Shown here: positions 34,656 to 43,941 of the stretch, piece after piece
Numbering within the stretch: position 1 is the stretch's first letter
How the letters are laid out: every line of letters begins with the position of its first letter
Origin: SKGN01 sp050948865
GTDB taxonomy: Bacteria > Bacillota_I > Bacilli_A > RF39 > UBA660
Length of the DNA stretch: 64,000 nucleotides
Direction of reading: 5' to 3'
Assembly (NCBI GenBank): GCA_050948865.1
Contig: JBMNEQ010000004.1
Coordinates: forward strand, 1-64,000
Notes under the pieces: generated by a model
The model's input: the letters and a program-made list of their open reading frames with translations, nothing else
Database searches by the model: none
What the model was told of the DNA's origin: nothing
Program-made: the position numbers and the translations under genes

Positions 34656-35087
34656 ATGTTTATGGGTGAGTATCATCATAATATTGATGACAAGGGACGA
34701 ATTATTATTCCCTCAAAATTTAGATATGATTTAGGGGAAACCTTTATTATTACTAAGGGTTTGGATGGATGTTTATTTGTTTATCCAAAAACTGAATGGG
34801 ATAATATTATATCTAAATTAAAAGTTTTACCTTTTACTAAAAAAGATGCTAGAACTTTTATGCGTTTTTTTATTTCTAGTGCTACTGAATGTGGTTTCGA
34901 CAAACAAGGTCGAATAAATATTACCTCTCCATTAGCGGTTTACGCCGATTTAAACAAAGAATGTATTATAATCGGCGTAAATGACCGCTTAGAAATATGG
35001 GCGAAAGAAAGATTTGAAAACTTCTTTAAGGAAAACGAGGATAATTTATCAGAAATAGCAGAAAACCTATTTGATATAGGAGCTTAA
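34656..35087 (+). CDS. mraZ: Transcriptional regulator MraZ
   Basis: A 143-residue protein with two SpoVT/AbrB-like halves: MFMGEYHHNIDDKGRIIIPS (residues 1-20) with KFRYDLGETFIITKGLDGCL, and SATECGFDKQGRINITSPLA with KECIIIGVNDRLEIW. Each half has the DxxGR box. ATG 34656 is chosen because it gives the conserved MFMGEY start and lies 6 nt past GGGGGA; an in-frame ATG at 34662 is also possible, and a longer frame to 34623 would run through the operator. MraZ regulates the division and cell-wall cluster. The four GTGG boxes upstream are its likely binding site. Confidence 0.93.
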   Translation: MFMGEYHHNIDDKGRIIIPSKFRYDLGETFIITKGLDGCLFVYPKTEWDNIISKLKVLPFTKKDARTFMRFFISSATECGFDKQGRINITSPLAVYADLNKECIIIGVNDRLEIWAKERFENFFKENEDNLSEIAENLFDIGA

Positions 35088-35088
35088 G

Positions 35089-36003
35089 ATGCATAAAAGT
35101 GTTTTATTAAACGAGTGTTTAGAAAATTTAAAGATAAAAGATGATTTAATTTATGTTGATGCGACGCTTGGATATGCTGGTCATAGTAGGGAAATCTTAA
35201 AAAGGATAAAAAAGGGGTTTTTATTCGCCTTTGACCAGGATATAAAGGCCGTTACATATAGTCAAAAAGAATTAAGTAAAATTTCTTCAAAGTATGAAAT
35301 TATTAAAAGTAATTTTAAAAATATGAAGAAGGAATTAGAAAAAAGAAAGGTCTTTAAAGTTGATGGAATTTTATTTGATTTAGGAGTTTCTAGTCCTCAA
35401 CTAGATGAATTTAAAAGAGGTTTTAGTTATCATCAGGATGCTTTATTGGATATGAGAATGGATTTAGAGCAAAGTTTAACTGCTTATTATATAGTTAATA
35501 ATTATTCTTATGAAGAACTAGTTAATATTTTAAAAAGATATGGTGAAGAAAGATATTCTAAAGCAATTGCTTCTAAAATCATTCATGAAAGAAATAAAAA
35601 GGAAATAAGGACAACTTTAGAATTAGTAGAGCTAATAAAAAGTGTTGTTCCAGAAAAATATAAAAGAACGACTCATCCTGCTCGAAGAAGTTTTCAAGCT
35701 CTTAGAATTGAAGTGAATGATGAGTTAAATATTTTAGAAAAAACTTTAGAAGAAAGTATATTTTTATTAAATAAAGGAGGACGTTTATGTATTATTACTT
35801 TTCATTCTTTAGAAGAGCGAATTTGTACTAAAATATTTAAAAAATATAGTCAAGTTCCTAAAGAATTAAGTAAATTACCAAATGTTCCTAAAGAATATCA
35901 ACCAATTATTAAAATAATAGGAAAATATTATCCAACTAAAGAGGAGATAAATTTCAATCATAGAGCACGTTCAGCTAAATTAAGAGTTATAGAAAAATTA
36001 TAG
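35089..36003 (+). CDS. rsmH: 16S rRNA (cytosine-1402-N4)-methyltransferase
   Basis: A 304-residue enzyme, also called MraW. It starts 1 nt after mraZ (MHKSVLLNECLENL). The SAM motif is DATLGYAGHS (residue about 25), and family blocks are LFDLGVSSPQLDEFKRGFSY, LDMRMD, HPARRSFQALRIEVNDEL and CIITFHSLEERI. It methylates N4 of C1402 in the decoding centre of 16S rRNA, using SAM. Placement directly after mraZ is the standard dcw order. Confidence 0.96.
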   Translation: MHKSVLLNECLENLKIKDDLIYVDATLGYAGHSREILKRIKKGFLFAFDQDIKAVTYSQKELSKISSKYEIIKSNFKNMKKELEKRKVFKVDGILFDLGVSSPQLDEFKRGFSYHQDALLDMRMDLEQSLTAYYIVNNYSYEELVNILKRYGEERYSKAIASKIIHERNKKEIRTTLELVELIKSVVPEKYKRTTHPARRSFQALRIEVNDELNILEKTLEESIFLLNKGGRLCIITFHSLEERICTKIFKKYSQVPKELSKLPNVPKEYQPIIKIIGKYYPTKEEINFNHRARSAKLRVIEKL

Positions 36004-36016
36004 GAGGGTGAATAAA

Positions 36017-36304
36017 ATGGCTAGAAATAATAAAGTAATACCAATAGAAAGATTAATGATTTATTTAATTTTATTTATTCTTTTATCATCTTTTTTTATT
36101 TATGTTTTTAGTAAAGCAACATTATCTAAAGCTAATATTGAAGTAGAAAAGTTAAGACAACAATTAACTCTTCAAAGTAACCTTAATCAAGGTTTAGTAA
36201 TGCAAGTTAATGAACTAAAATCTTTTGAGAATATAAGAAAAGCAATCGAAAGAGAGGGACTAGCTTATAATAATAATAATATAAAAGTTATTAAAAGAGA
36301 TTGA
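36017..36304 (+). CDS. ftsL: Cell division protein FtsL
   Basis: A 95-residue single-pass membrane protein with a short basic N-terminus, one transmembrane helix (LMIYLILFILLSSFFIYVF, about 14-33) and an extracellular coiled coil (KANIEVEKLRQQLTLQSNLN...). ATG 36017 is preferred to GTG 36008, which lies inside the ribosome site AGGAGGG. Sequence conservation in FtsL is poor; the call rests on size, topology and position between rsmH and the division penicillin-binding protein. FtsL forms a complex with FtsB/DivIC and FtsQ/DivIB and helps activate FtsWI. Confidence 0.85.
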   Translation: MARNNKVIPIERLMIYLILFILLSSFFIYVFSKATLSKANIEVEKLRQQLTLQSNLNQGLVMQVNELKSFENIRKAIEREGLAYNNNNIKVIKRD

Positions 36305-36314
36305 GGTGTTATTA

Positions 36315-38441
36315 ATGAAGAAAAGAAAGAGAAAAGAAGGACGACTTAAAGTTAGTATTTTATTAGTTATCTTTGCTTTTTTTTTGTTTATTATAATTGG
36401 GATTGAATTAACTAAATTATCTTTGATGGAGACAGTTAATGGGATTAATTTAAAGAAGTTTGCAAGTAATAGAAATACAGAAAGGCAAACTTTAGTAGCT
36501 TATAGAGGCTCTATTTTTAATTCTGATGGGGATTCTTTAGCTCAAACAATTGATTCTTATAAAGTTATTGCTTATTTATCTGAAAAAAGAAGTAGTGGGT
36601 TTAAAAAACCTCAGCATGTTGTAGATAAAGAATTAACAGCTAAAAAGTTAAGTCCTATTTTAGAGATTAGTGAAGATAGATTAATTGAATTATTAAGTCA
36701 AGATTTATATCAAATAGAATTTGGATCTAAAGGAAAAGATATTACAGAATTAACGAAAGAAAAAATAGAGAACCTTAATTTACCTGGAATTGATTTTATT
36801 AAAACATATCGTCGTTATTATCCTCAAAATGATTTTTTATCTTATACCTTGGGTTATGTTCAAAAGTATGATGAAAATTTAGTGGGGGAAATGGGAATAG
36901 AATTATATTATGATGATTATTTAAAAGGAAGTGATGGTTATTTTGAATATCAAAAGGATTTAAATGGTTACCGTTTACCTCATACTCCAGAAATTAGAAA
37001 AGAAGCTGTTGATGGGATGGATATTTATTTAACGATTGATAATAATATCCAAATGTTTGTTGAACAAACTGTGAAGGATACAACCTATAAATATAATCCC
37101 GATTGGATGTTAATGGTAGTAGCTGAGGCTAAAACAGGTAAAATACTAGGGACTAGTTCGACTCCTTCTTTTAATCCTAATACTAAAAATATTATCTCTT
37201 ATTTAAATCCTTTAGTCGGTTATACTTTTGAACCAGGTTCAACAATGAAAACATTTAGTTATATGGCCGCGATAGAAAAGGGAACTTATCAAGGTGATCA
37301 AACCTTTTTATCAGGACAAAAGGTAGTTGGAGAACATACTATTCGAGATTGGAATAGAAAAGGTTGGGGAAGAATTTCTTTTGATCGTGGTTTTACTTTA
37401 TCATCTAATGTTGGAGCTTCTACGATGGTAGAGGAATTCTTAGGGAAAAATGATTTATTAAATTTTTACAAATTATTAGGTTTTGGTGAAAAAACTGGTT
37501 TTACTCTCCCTAAAGAAGCAAGTGGGGAAGTTAAATTTAAGTATGAAATTGAAGTTGCCAATGCTGCTTTTGGACAAGGTTTAACTGTTACTCCTATTCA
37601 AATGATTCAAGCTTTAACGGTGATAGCTAATGAAGGAATTATGTTAAAGCCTTATATAGTAGAGAAGATAGTTGATCCTAATACAAAGAAAATAGTTGAA
37701 CAAAATCAAAGGGAAGAAATAAGAAAAGTAGCTAGTTTAAAAACTATAGAACAAATAAAAGATTTAATGTATGATGTTATTCATTTATCTTCCAAAGAAA
37801 CAACAGGTTATTATTATAATGTTTTTGGCTATGATATTATTGGAAAAACAGGAACAGCCCAATATGTTGATCCTGTAACTAAACGTTATTTAGATGGAAA
37901 ACATGATTATATAAGAAGTTTTGTGGGATTATTTCCTAAAGACAATCCAGAAATAATAGTTTATACAGTGATCAAAAGGCCAAGTTATGGAGAAAGTGAA
38001 GCTGTTCAAAAATCTACTAATCGCTTAATTGATGATATTGTTAAATATTTAAATTTATCTTCTAATTCTAATAATGATAATAAAGAAAATATTGTTTCTT
38101 TTAAGATGCCTAATTTGCTTAATAAAGATCTTTCTTTTGCTTTAAATAAGTTAGAATCTACTTCTAATAATATAATAATAATTGGTAATGGGGAAAAGAT
38201 TATTAATCAATATCCTAATTTAGATGTTTTAGTAAATAGTAAAGATAAACTATTTTTAGTAACTAATAATCAAGAGATTATTATTCCATCTTTAAAAGAA
38301 TGGTCCAGAAGAGAAGTTCTTACTTATTGCCATTTAAGTAATTTAAAATGTCAGATTGAGGGTTATGGTTATGTTTATCAGCAGGAATTTGTTGATGATC
38401 TTTTAACTGTTAAATTAAAAAATATTTTAGAAGAAAAATAG
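36315..38441 (+). CDS. Division-specific class B penicillin-binding protein (FtsI/PBP2B)
   Basis: A 708-residue transpeptidase. ATG 36315 follows GAGGTG by 6 nt; the upstream in-frame GTG 36306 is inside that site. One membrane helix (about 15-38) is followed by the dimerisation domain (YRGSIFNSDGDSLAQTIDSY; RRYYPQNDFLSYTLGYV). The transpeptidase domain has the nucleophile motif GSTMK (Ser about 308), SSN (about 362) and KTGTA (about 511). The C-terminus has two PASTA-like domains (from about 600), weaker than consensus. It crosslinks septal peptidoglycan together with FtsW. A terminator follows, so spoVD may be separately or only partly transcribed with it. Confidence 0.92.
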   Translation: MKKRKRKEGRLKVSILLVIFAFFLFIIIGIELTKLSLMETVNGINLKKFASNRNTERQTLVAYRGSIFNSDGDSLAQTIDSYKVIAYLSEKRSSGFKKPQHVVDKELTAKKLSPILEISEDRLIELLSQDLYQIEFGSKGKDITELTKEKIENLNLPGIDFIKTYRRYYPQNDFLSYTLGYVQKYDENLVGEMGIELYYDDYLKGSDGYFEYQKDLNGYRLPHTPEIRKEAVDGMDIYLTIDNNIQMFVEQTVKDTTYKYNPDWMLMVVAEAKTGKILGTSSTPSFNPNTKNIISYLNPLVGYTFEPGSTMKTFSYMAAIEKGTYQGDQTFLSGQKVVGEHTIRDWNRKGWGRISFDRGFTLSSNVGASTMVEEFLGKNDLLNFYKLLGFGEKTGFTLPKEASGEVKFKYEIEVANAAFGQGLTVTPIQMIQALTVIANEGIMLKPYIVEKIVDPNTKKIVEQNQREEIRKVASLKTIEQIKDLMYDVIHLSSKETTGYYYNVFGYDIIGKTGTAQYVDPVTKRYLDGKHDYIRSFVGLFPKDNPEIIVYTVIKRPSYGESEAVQKSTNRLIDDIVKYLNLSSNSNNDNKENIVSFKMPNLLNKDLSFALNKLESTSNNIIIIGNGEKIINQYPNLDVLVNSKDKLFLVTNNQEIIIPSLKEWSRREVLTYCHLSNLKCQIEGYGYVYQQEFVDDLLTVKLKNILEEK

Positions 38442-38465
38442 AAGAAGAAACTTCTATTTTTTTTA
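38435..38465 (+). terminator. Terminator between ftsI and spoVD
   Basis: AAAATAGAAG and CTTCTATTTT form a perfect 10-bp stem with a 6-nt loop and a T8 tail. The ftsI stop codon lies in the 5' arm. It separates vegetative division genes from the SpoVD-like gene, at least in part. Confidence 0.85.
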
Positions 38466-38496
38466 TTTCTTCATATAAATTTATTAGGGGATAATG

Positions 38497-40413
38497 ATGT
38501 TTTTTAAAGAAATTCATCGTCGTTTAAAAATAGTCTTATTAATATTTATAATGATGTTTTTTTTAGTTATTGGAAAAGTCTTTTATATTCAAATATTTGA
38601 ATATAAAAAATTAAATACTTTAGCTCATGCTTTATGGAGTAGAAATCTACCAATTGAAGCTGAGCGTGGTTCTATTTATGATCGAAAGGGGATTGTTTTA
38701 GCTGATAATATAACTACAACTAGTTTAGTATTAATTCCTAATCAAATAAAAGATAAAGATAAAGTAAGTCAAGAATTAGCTAAGATCTTAAATGTTTCAA
38801 AAAAGGAAATGTTTAAGCATGTAAATAAGAATGTTTCTATTGAAAGGGTTCATCCTTTAGGAAGGCGTTTATCTTATGAAATTGCGGATAAAATAAATGA
38901 TTTAGGTTTTAGGGGAGTTTATTTGGTTAAAGAAGCGAAAAGGCATTATCCTTATGATCCTTATTTATCGCATATTCTTGGGTTTGTAGGTATTGATAAT
39001 CAAGGGTTAGGGGGATTAGAATTAAGATATGATAATTATTTAACAGGAGCTAATGGGGCGATTAAATACTTTTCTGATGCTAAAGGGGAACGTTTGCAAA
39101 TGGCCGAAGTATATGAACAACCACAAGCGGGTATTAATATCATGTTAACAATAGATTATCAAATTCAAGCTGCTGTTGAAAGAGAACTTGATTTAATTTC
39201 TTCTAAATATCGGCCTGAAAGTGCTTTAATTATTGTAATGGATCCTCATTCAGGAGAAATACTGGGAATGAGTTCAAGACCTAATTTTTCTCCTTCTAAT
39301 TATCAAAAATATACTATTGAAGAAATAAATCAAAATCTCCCAATTTTTGCCACCTATGAACCAGGTTCTACTTTTAAAATAATTACTTTAGCTTCTGCTT
39401 TACAAGAAAAGAAAGTTGATTTAGAAAAGGATACCTTTTATGATAAAGGTAGTGTTCAAGTAGAAAATGCTAGAATTAGATGTTGGAAAGCAGGGGGTCA
39501 TGGTCATCAAACCTTTTTAGAAGTAGTAGAGAATTCTTGTAACCCTGGTTTTGTAGAATTAGGTCAAAGATTAGGGAAAGAATTATTATTTAGTTATATT
39601 GATAAGTTTGGTTTTGGTAAAAAAACAGGAATTGATTTAACAGGAGAAGGAACAGGAATCATTTTTAATATTGATAGAGTTGGTCCTGTAGAACTAGCGA
39701 CAACTTCTTTTGGTCAAGGGGTATCAGTTACTCCTATTCAACAAATAACAGCTGTTAGTGCGGCTATAAATGGAGGTTATTTATATAAGCCTTATATTGT
39801 TAAACGTTTATTAGAACCAGAAACTAATACTGTTATTAAAGAAAATAAAAAAGAATTAATAAATCAAGTTATTGATGAAGAAACAAGTATGAAAGTGAGA
39901 TACGCTTTAGAAAGTGTAGTTAGTTTAGGAACAGGAAGACCAGCTTATATAGATAAATACCGGGTTGGGGGAAAAACAGGAACAGCTCAAAAAGTAAAAA
40001 ATGGAGTTTATATGGTTGGGAATTATATTTTATCTTTTATTGGTTTTCTTCCTGCTGATGATCCTAAGGCTCTAGTTTATGTAGCGATAGATAATCCTAA
40101 AGGAGTTGTTCAATATGGAGGTGTTGTTGCTGCTCCTATTGCAAAAAGAATTCTTAAAAATTGTATAACAACTTTAAACATTGAGAAAAGAGAAGGAGGA
40201 ACAGAATTAGAATATCAATGGATGGACAAAAGATATTATGAGATTCCTTATGTGATAGGTTTAGAAAAGAAAGAAGCTATTTCTTTATTAAAAAACTTTC
40301 AAATTGAATATACTGGTAGTGGAACTTATATTTTAGAACAAACTCCACAAGCCGGAGAAAGAATAAAAGAAGGGGAGAAAGTGAGGTTGTTTTTAGGTGA
40401 AATTAAAAACTAA
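38497..40413 (+). CDS. spoVD: SpoVD-like class B penicillin-binding protein
   Basis: A 638-residue transpeptidase with one membrane helix (about 12-30). The N-domain has ERGSIYDRKGIVLADN and HYPYDPYLSHILGFVG. Catalytic motifs are GSTFK (Ser about 290), SCN in VENSCNPGFVELG (about 346) and KTGTA (about 494), with a single PASTA domain at the end. The stretch CWKAGGHGHQTFLEVVENS is characteristic of SpoVD, which makes the spore cortex in Bacillus and lies in the same dcw position there. ATG 38497 fits the ribosome site AGGGGAT better than ATG 38494. If the strain does not sporulate, it could serve as a second division enzyme. Confidence 0.9.
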   Translation: MFFKEIHRRLKIVLLIFIMMFFLVIGKVFYIQIFEYKKLNTLAHALWSRNLPIEAERGSIYDRKGIVLADNITTTSLVLIPNQIKDKDKVSQELAKILNVSKKEMFKHVNKNVSIERVHPLGRRLSYEIADKINDLGFRGVYLVKEAKRHYPYDPYLSHILGFVGIDNQGLGGLELRYDNYLTGANGAIKYFSDAKGERLQMAEVYEQPQAGINIMLTIDYQIQAAVERELDLISSKYRPESALIIVMDPHSGEILGMSSRPNFSPSNYQKYTIEEINQNLPIFATYEPGSTFKIITLASALQEKKVDLEKDTFYDKGSVQVENARIRCWKAGGHGHQTFLEVVENSCNPGFVELGQRLGKELLFSYIDKFGFGKKTGIDLTGEGTGIIFNIDRVGPVELATTSFGQGVSVTPIQQITAVSAAINGGYLYKPYIVKRLLEPETNTVIKENKKELINQVIDEETSMKVRYALESVVSLGTGRPAYIDKYRVGGKTGTAQKVKNGVYMVGNYILSFIGFLPADDPKALVYVAIDNPKGVVQYGGVVAAPIAKRILKNCITTLNIEKREGGTELEYQWMDKRYYEIPYVIGLEKKEAISLLKNFQIEYTGSGTYILEQTPQAGERIKEGEKVRLFLGEIKN

Positions 40414-41749
40414 TTCTAAAAAGATAAAACCAGGAGATGTTTTTATTGCTTTACGAGGCCAAAAAAGAGATGGGCATAATTATATAGAAGAAGCCATAAA
40501 AAATGGAGCCAGAAAAGTTATAGTTGAAGAAGGCGTTTATAATGTGGAAACAACTTATGTTTCTAATACTAAAAAATATTTAGAAGAATATTTAAAAGAA
40601 CATTATTTAAATAAGATAAGTAATTTAAAATTAATAGGAGTAACAGGAACTAATGGAAAAACGACAACCTCTTATTTAATTTATCAAATGTTAAATAAAT
40701 TAAAAGTTTCTTGTGCTTATATTGGTACTATTGGTTTTTATTTAAAAGATCAAATAGAAGAATTAGATAATACAACTCCAGAAATATTAGAATTATATAA
40801 TTTATTAAAAAGATGTAGTGAAGAAAAAATAGAATATGTAGTTATGGAAGCTAGTAGTCAGGCCCTTGATTTAGATCGTCTTTTTGGTTTAAAGTTTGAT
40901 TATACTATTTTTACTAATTTATCAATAGAACATTTAGATTATCATCTTACTATGAAAAACTATTTAAAAAGTAAACAAAAATTATTTAAGATGCTTAAAG
41001 AAGAAGGGATAGGAATAGTTAATAATGATGATCAATATAATAAGGAGATGAAACTACATCCTTATATTTTAACTTATGGCTTTAAGAAAAGTGATTATCA
41101 ATTAATTAATTATCAAATAGATCAATTTAAAACTACTTTTAGTTTTAGTTATAATAAAAAGAAATATTTAGTAGAAAGTACTATTCGAGGAAGTTATAAT
41201 ATTTATAATTTACTTTCAATGCTTATAGTTTTAAATAAAATAGGTTATAGTTTAGAAAAATTAGTTTTAAAGGTTCCTTTTTTAAAAGCTCCACCTGGTA
41301 GAATGGATATAGTTAATTATAAAGATAATTTAATTATTGTTGATTATGCTCATACTCCTGATGCTGTTTTTAATATTTTAAATACGATTAAAGAATTTGC
41401 AAAGGGGAAGATATATAGTATAATTGGTTGTGGAGGCGACAGAGATAAAAGTAAACGGAATAAAATGACTTTTTATGCTACTACTTTAAGTGATTTAGTA
41501 TTATTAACTAGTGATAATCCAAGGACTGAAAGTATTGATGATATAATTAAAGATATGTTAGTTGATATTATTAAAACTAATTATAAAGTTATTACTTCAA
41601 GACAAGAAGCAATTAAATATGGAATAAAGTTATTAAAGAATAATGATATTTTAGCTATCTTAGGTAAAGGGCATGAAAGTGAACAAATAATTGGTTGTAA
41701 AAAGATGTATCATAATGATAAAGAGTATGTATTAAAGTTATGTAAATGA
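40397..41749 (+). CDS. murE: UDP-MurNAc-tripeptide synthetase MurE
   Basis: A 450-residue Mur ligase overlapping spoVD by 17 nt, with GTG 40397 as start. It begins directly at SKKIKPGDVFIALRGQKRDG, so about 20-30 residues of the usual first domain are missing. The ATP site is GVTGTNGKTTTS (about 81), followed by MEASSQALDLDRL, the Mg-binding NLSIEHLDYH and the amino-acid motif SDNPRTES (about 373). DNPR is the motif of meso-diaminopimelate enzymes, whereas lysine enzymes of cocci have DNPA; Thermotoga MurE with DNPR uses lysine, so the rule is not absolute. It adds the third residue of the stem peptide in the cytoplasm. Confidence 0.92.
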   Translation: MKLKTNSKKIKPGDVFIALRGQKRDGHNYIEEAIKNGARKVIVEEGVYNVETTYVSNTKKYLEEYLKEHYLNKISNLKLIGVTGTNGKTTTSYLIYQMLNKLKVSCAYIGTIGFYLKDQIEELDNTTPEILELYNLLKRCSEEKIEYVVMEASSQALDLDRLFGLKFDYTIFTNLSIEHLDYHLTMKNYLKSKQKLFKMLKEEGIGIVNNDDQYNKEMKLHPYILTYGFKKSDYQLINYQIDQFKTTFSFSYNKKKYLVESTIRGSYNIYNLLSMLIVLNKIGYSLEKLVLKVPFLKAPPGRMDIVNYKDNLIIVDYAHTPDAVFNILNTIKEFAKGKIYSIIGCGGDRDKSKRNKMTFYATTLSDLVLLTSDNPRTESIDDIIKDMLVDIIKTNYKVITSRQEAIKYGIKLLKNNDILAILGKGHESEQIIGCKKMYHNDKEYVLKLCK

Positions 41750-41759
41750 GGTGAAAGCA

Positions 41760-42752
41760 ATGTTAATCTTAACCAAATCAGTTTTAGCGCTTATGATTGG
41801 TTTTTTCTTATCAGCATTTTTAGGTTTAATTTTAATTCCTATATTAAGGAGATTAAATTTAGGTCAAAGAATTAGCATTTATTTAGAGGAATCACATCGG
41901 AAAAAAGCAGGAACTCCTACTATGGGAGGAATAATGTTTATTTTGTCAACTTTTATTACGATTGTTGTCTTATTTTTAATGAATAAATTAACTTTTAGTT
42001 ATAATTTATTAATTGTAATTTTTGTTTTTATTAGTTATGCTGGTATCGGTTTTGCTGATGATTATTTAAGTATTAAAAGAAATGATAATGTAGGTTTAAC
42101 AGAAATTCAAAAGTTATTTTTACAATTAATAGTGGCAATTATCTTTTTCTTTCTTTATATGAAGGGGGGAGGAGATCCGGTTGTTGAAATTTATACTTTA
42201 AATATAAAAATTAATATGGGTTTTATGTATGGATTTTTTATTCTTTTTGTTTTAGTAGCTTCTGCTAATGCTGTTAATATAACTGATGGTTTAGATGGTT
42301 TAGCCGCTGGTTTATCAGCAATTGCCTTTTTAACCTTTGGTCTTATTGCTTGGGGAGCAGGATGGGTAGCAGGATATGAAGAGATTGCTATTTTATGTTT
42401 TATTTTAGTTGGATCTTTATTAGGCTTTTTAATTTATAATTCTTATCCCGCTCGTGTTTTTATGGGTGATGTTGGTTCTTTATCCTTAGGTGCTACTTTA
42501 GCTACCATCGCTATTTTAACAGGACATGAAATAACTTTAATCGTTGTAGCTGGAGTCTTTGTAGTTGAGACTTTAGTTACTTTAATTCAAATAATAACTG
42601 TTAAACTTTATAATAAACGTTATTTTTTAATGACACCTCTTCATCATCATTTTGAAAAATTAGGTTGGGCTGAAAATGATATTGTTAAATTATTTTGGGT
42701 AGTTGGCTTTGTTTTAGGAATGGCAGGAATTGCTTTTGGAGTGTGGATTTAG
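41760..42752 (+). CDS. mraY: Phospho-N-acetylmuramoyl-pentapeptide transferase
   Basis: A 330-residue polytopic membrane enzyme that makes lipid I from UDP-MurNAc-pentapeptide and undecaprenyl phosphate. ATG 41760 follows GAGGTG; GTG 41751 is inside that site. About ten hydrophobic helices are visible. Family motifs: HRKKAGTPTMGG, FADDYLSIKRND, ANAVNITDGLDGLAAG, YPARVFMGDVGSL and TPLHHHFEKLGW. Its stop codon overlaps the start of ftsW (TAGTG), giving coupled translation. Confidence 0.96.
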   Translation: MLILTKSVLALMIGFFLSAFLGLILIPILRRLNLGQRISIYLEESHRKKAGTPTMGGIMFILSTFITIVVLFLMNKLTFSYNLLIVIFVFISYAGIGFADDYLSIKRNDNVGLTEIQKLFLQLIVAIIFFFLYMKGGGDPVVEIYTLNIKINMGFMYGFFILFVLVASANAVNITDGLDGLAAGLSAIAFLTFGLIAWGAGWVAGYEEIAILCFILVGSLLGFLIYNSYPARVFMGDVGSLSLGATLATIAILTGHEITLIVVAGVFVVETLVTLIQIITVKLYNKRYFLMTPLHHHFEKLGWAENDIVKLFWVVGFVLGMAGIAFGVWI

Positions 42753-43843
42753 TGCGAAGAAAAGAATATGATTGGTTACTTTTTTTAAGTATCTTAATTA
42801 TATCTTTATTTGGACTTTTAATGATTTATTCTTCATCAACAGTTTGGGCTGAGTATAAATTTGGTGATGCTCTTAAATATTTTAAAGCTCAAGGAATATT
42901 TTTAATAATAGGAATAATTTTAATGAATATAGTATCAAAAATACCTTACAAGAACTATTTAGATAAAGCAAACATAATATTATTAGTTTGCTTTTTTCTT
43001 TTAATATTAGTTTTAATCCCAGGAATAGGGATAGTTAGAAACGGTTCTAGAAGTTGGTTTGGTTTTGGAGGTTTTGGAATACAACCTAGTGAATTTGCTA
43101 AACTAGGACTTATTATCTTTACTTCTAAATATTTAACATTTAATCAAAAAGAGATTAAAGATATTAAAAAAGGAGTATTTCCCATTTTAGCTTTAACATT
43201 GTTATTTTTTGCTTTAATTATGCTTCAACCAGACTTTGGAACAGGAGTAATTTTAGTTATTTCGATAGTTGGTTTATTATTTATTTCTGGAGTTAGATTA
43301 TCCTTTTTTGCTAAATTAGGCATTCTTGGCTTAATTGGGGCCTCTGGGTTAATTATCACTGCACCATATCGTTTACAAAGAATAATATCTTTTTTAGATC
43401 CTTGGAAAGATCCATTAGGAAGTGGTTTTCAAACAATCCAATCTTTATTCGCTATTGGACCAGGAGGTCTGTTAGGTTTTGGTTTAGGAAATTCCATTCA
43501 AAAGCATTTTTATTTACCAGAACCTCAAACAGATTTTATCTTTTCTATTATCAGTGAAGAATTAGGTTTTCTTGGAGTATTAGTTATTTCTGGCTTATTT
43601 ATTATGATTCTTTATCGGGGTTGTTTAATTGCTTTAAAAACTAATGATTTATTCGCTAAATATTTAACTTTTGGTATTATCTTTCAAGTAATTTTTCAAA
43701 CACTTCTTAATTTAATGGTTGTAGTCGGGTTAATTCCTGTTACAGGGGTAACATTACCTTTTATTAGTTATGGTGGATCTAGCTTATTAATTACGTTAAT
43801 AGGGATGGGGATAGTCCTTAATGTTAGTAGATATCAAAGATGA
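42752..43843 (+). CDS. ftsW: Lipid II polymerase FtsW (SEDS family)
   Basis: A 363-residue membrane protein. GTG 42752 is chosen because it gives the normal start (VRRKEYDWLLFLSILIISLF) and sits at the mraY stop; a longer frame to 42695 would lie within mraY. SEDS signatures: YSSSTVWAEYKFG, NGSRSWFGFGGFGIQPSEFAK, LQPDFGTGVILV, GLGNSIQKHFYLPEPQTDFI and GVTLPFISYGGSSLL. It polymerises lipid II with the division transpeptidase. The last 87 bp recur at 57532-57618, where they close with in-frame TAA, so a BREX island appears to have entered at the 3' end of this gene and supplied the present last codons or an equal copy. Confidence 0.95.
   Translation: MRRKEYDWLLFLSILIISLFGLLMIYSSSTVWAEYKFGDALKYFKAQGIFLIIGIILMNIVSKIPYKNYLDKANIILLVCFFLLILVLIPGIGIVRNGSRSWFGFGGFGIQPSEFAKLGLIIFTSKYLTFNQKEIKDIKKGVFPILALTLLFFALIMLQPDFGTGVILVISIVGLLFISGVRLSFFAKLGILGLIGASGLIITAPYRLQRIISFLDPWKDPLGSGFQTIQSLFAIGPGGLLGFGLGNSIQKHFYLPEPQTDFIFSIISEELGFLGVLVISGLFIMILYRGCLIALKTNDLFAKYLTFGIIFQVIFQTLLNLMVVVGLIPVTGVTLPFISYGGSSLLITLIGMGIVLNVSRYQR
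43755..43841 (+). repeat. Left boundary repeat of the BREX island (3' end of ftsW)
   Basis: These 87 bp match 57532-57618 at all but four positions. The differences are mostly synonymous or mild (YQR against CQR at the end). The two copies are direct repeats enclosing the complete BREX cluster, as expected of attachment-site duplications or of a homologous duplication. Confidence 0.9.
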
Positions 43844-43941
43844 AATAAATTTATTTGGAAAAGGGTGAGAAATAGTTAAAGAATTGTTAGGAAATAGAAG
43901 CTAAAGAAAAACAAAAACAAAAAAATTGCGAATATCAGACT

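Noticed and set aside
38472..38480. CATATAAAT before spoVD as a SigE -10 box
   Set aside because: It resembles a mother-cell promoter, but the transcript would start at the ribosome site, leaving almost no leader, and the -35 part is just the T-run of the terminator.
42695..42751. Longer N-terminus of FtsW
   Set aside because: The extra residues are out-of-frame mraY sequence and unlike any FtsW.
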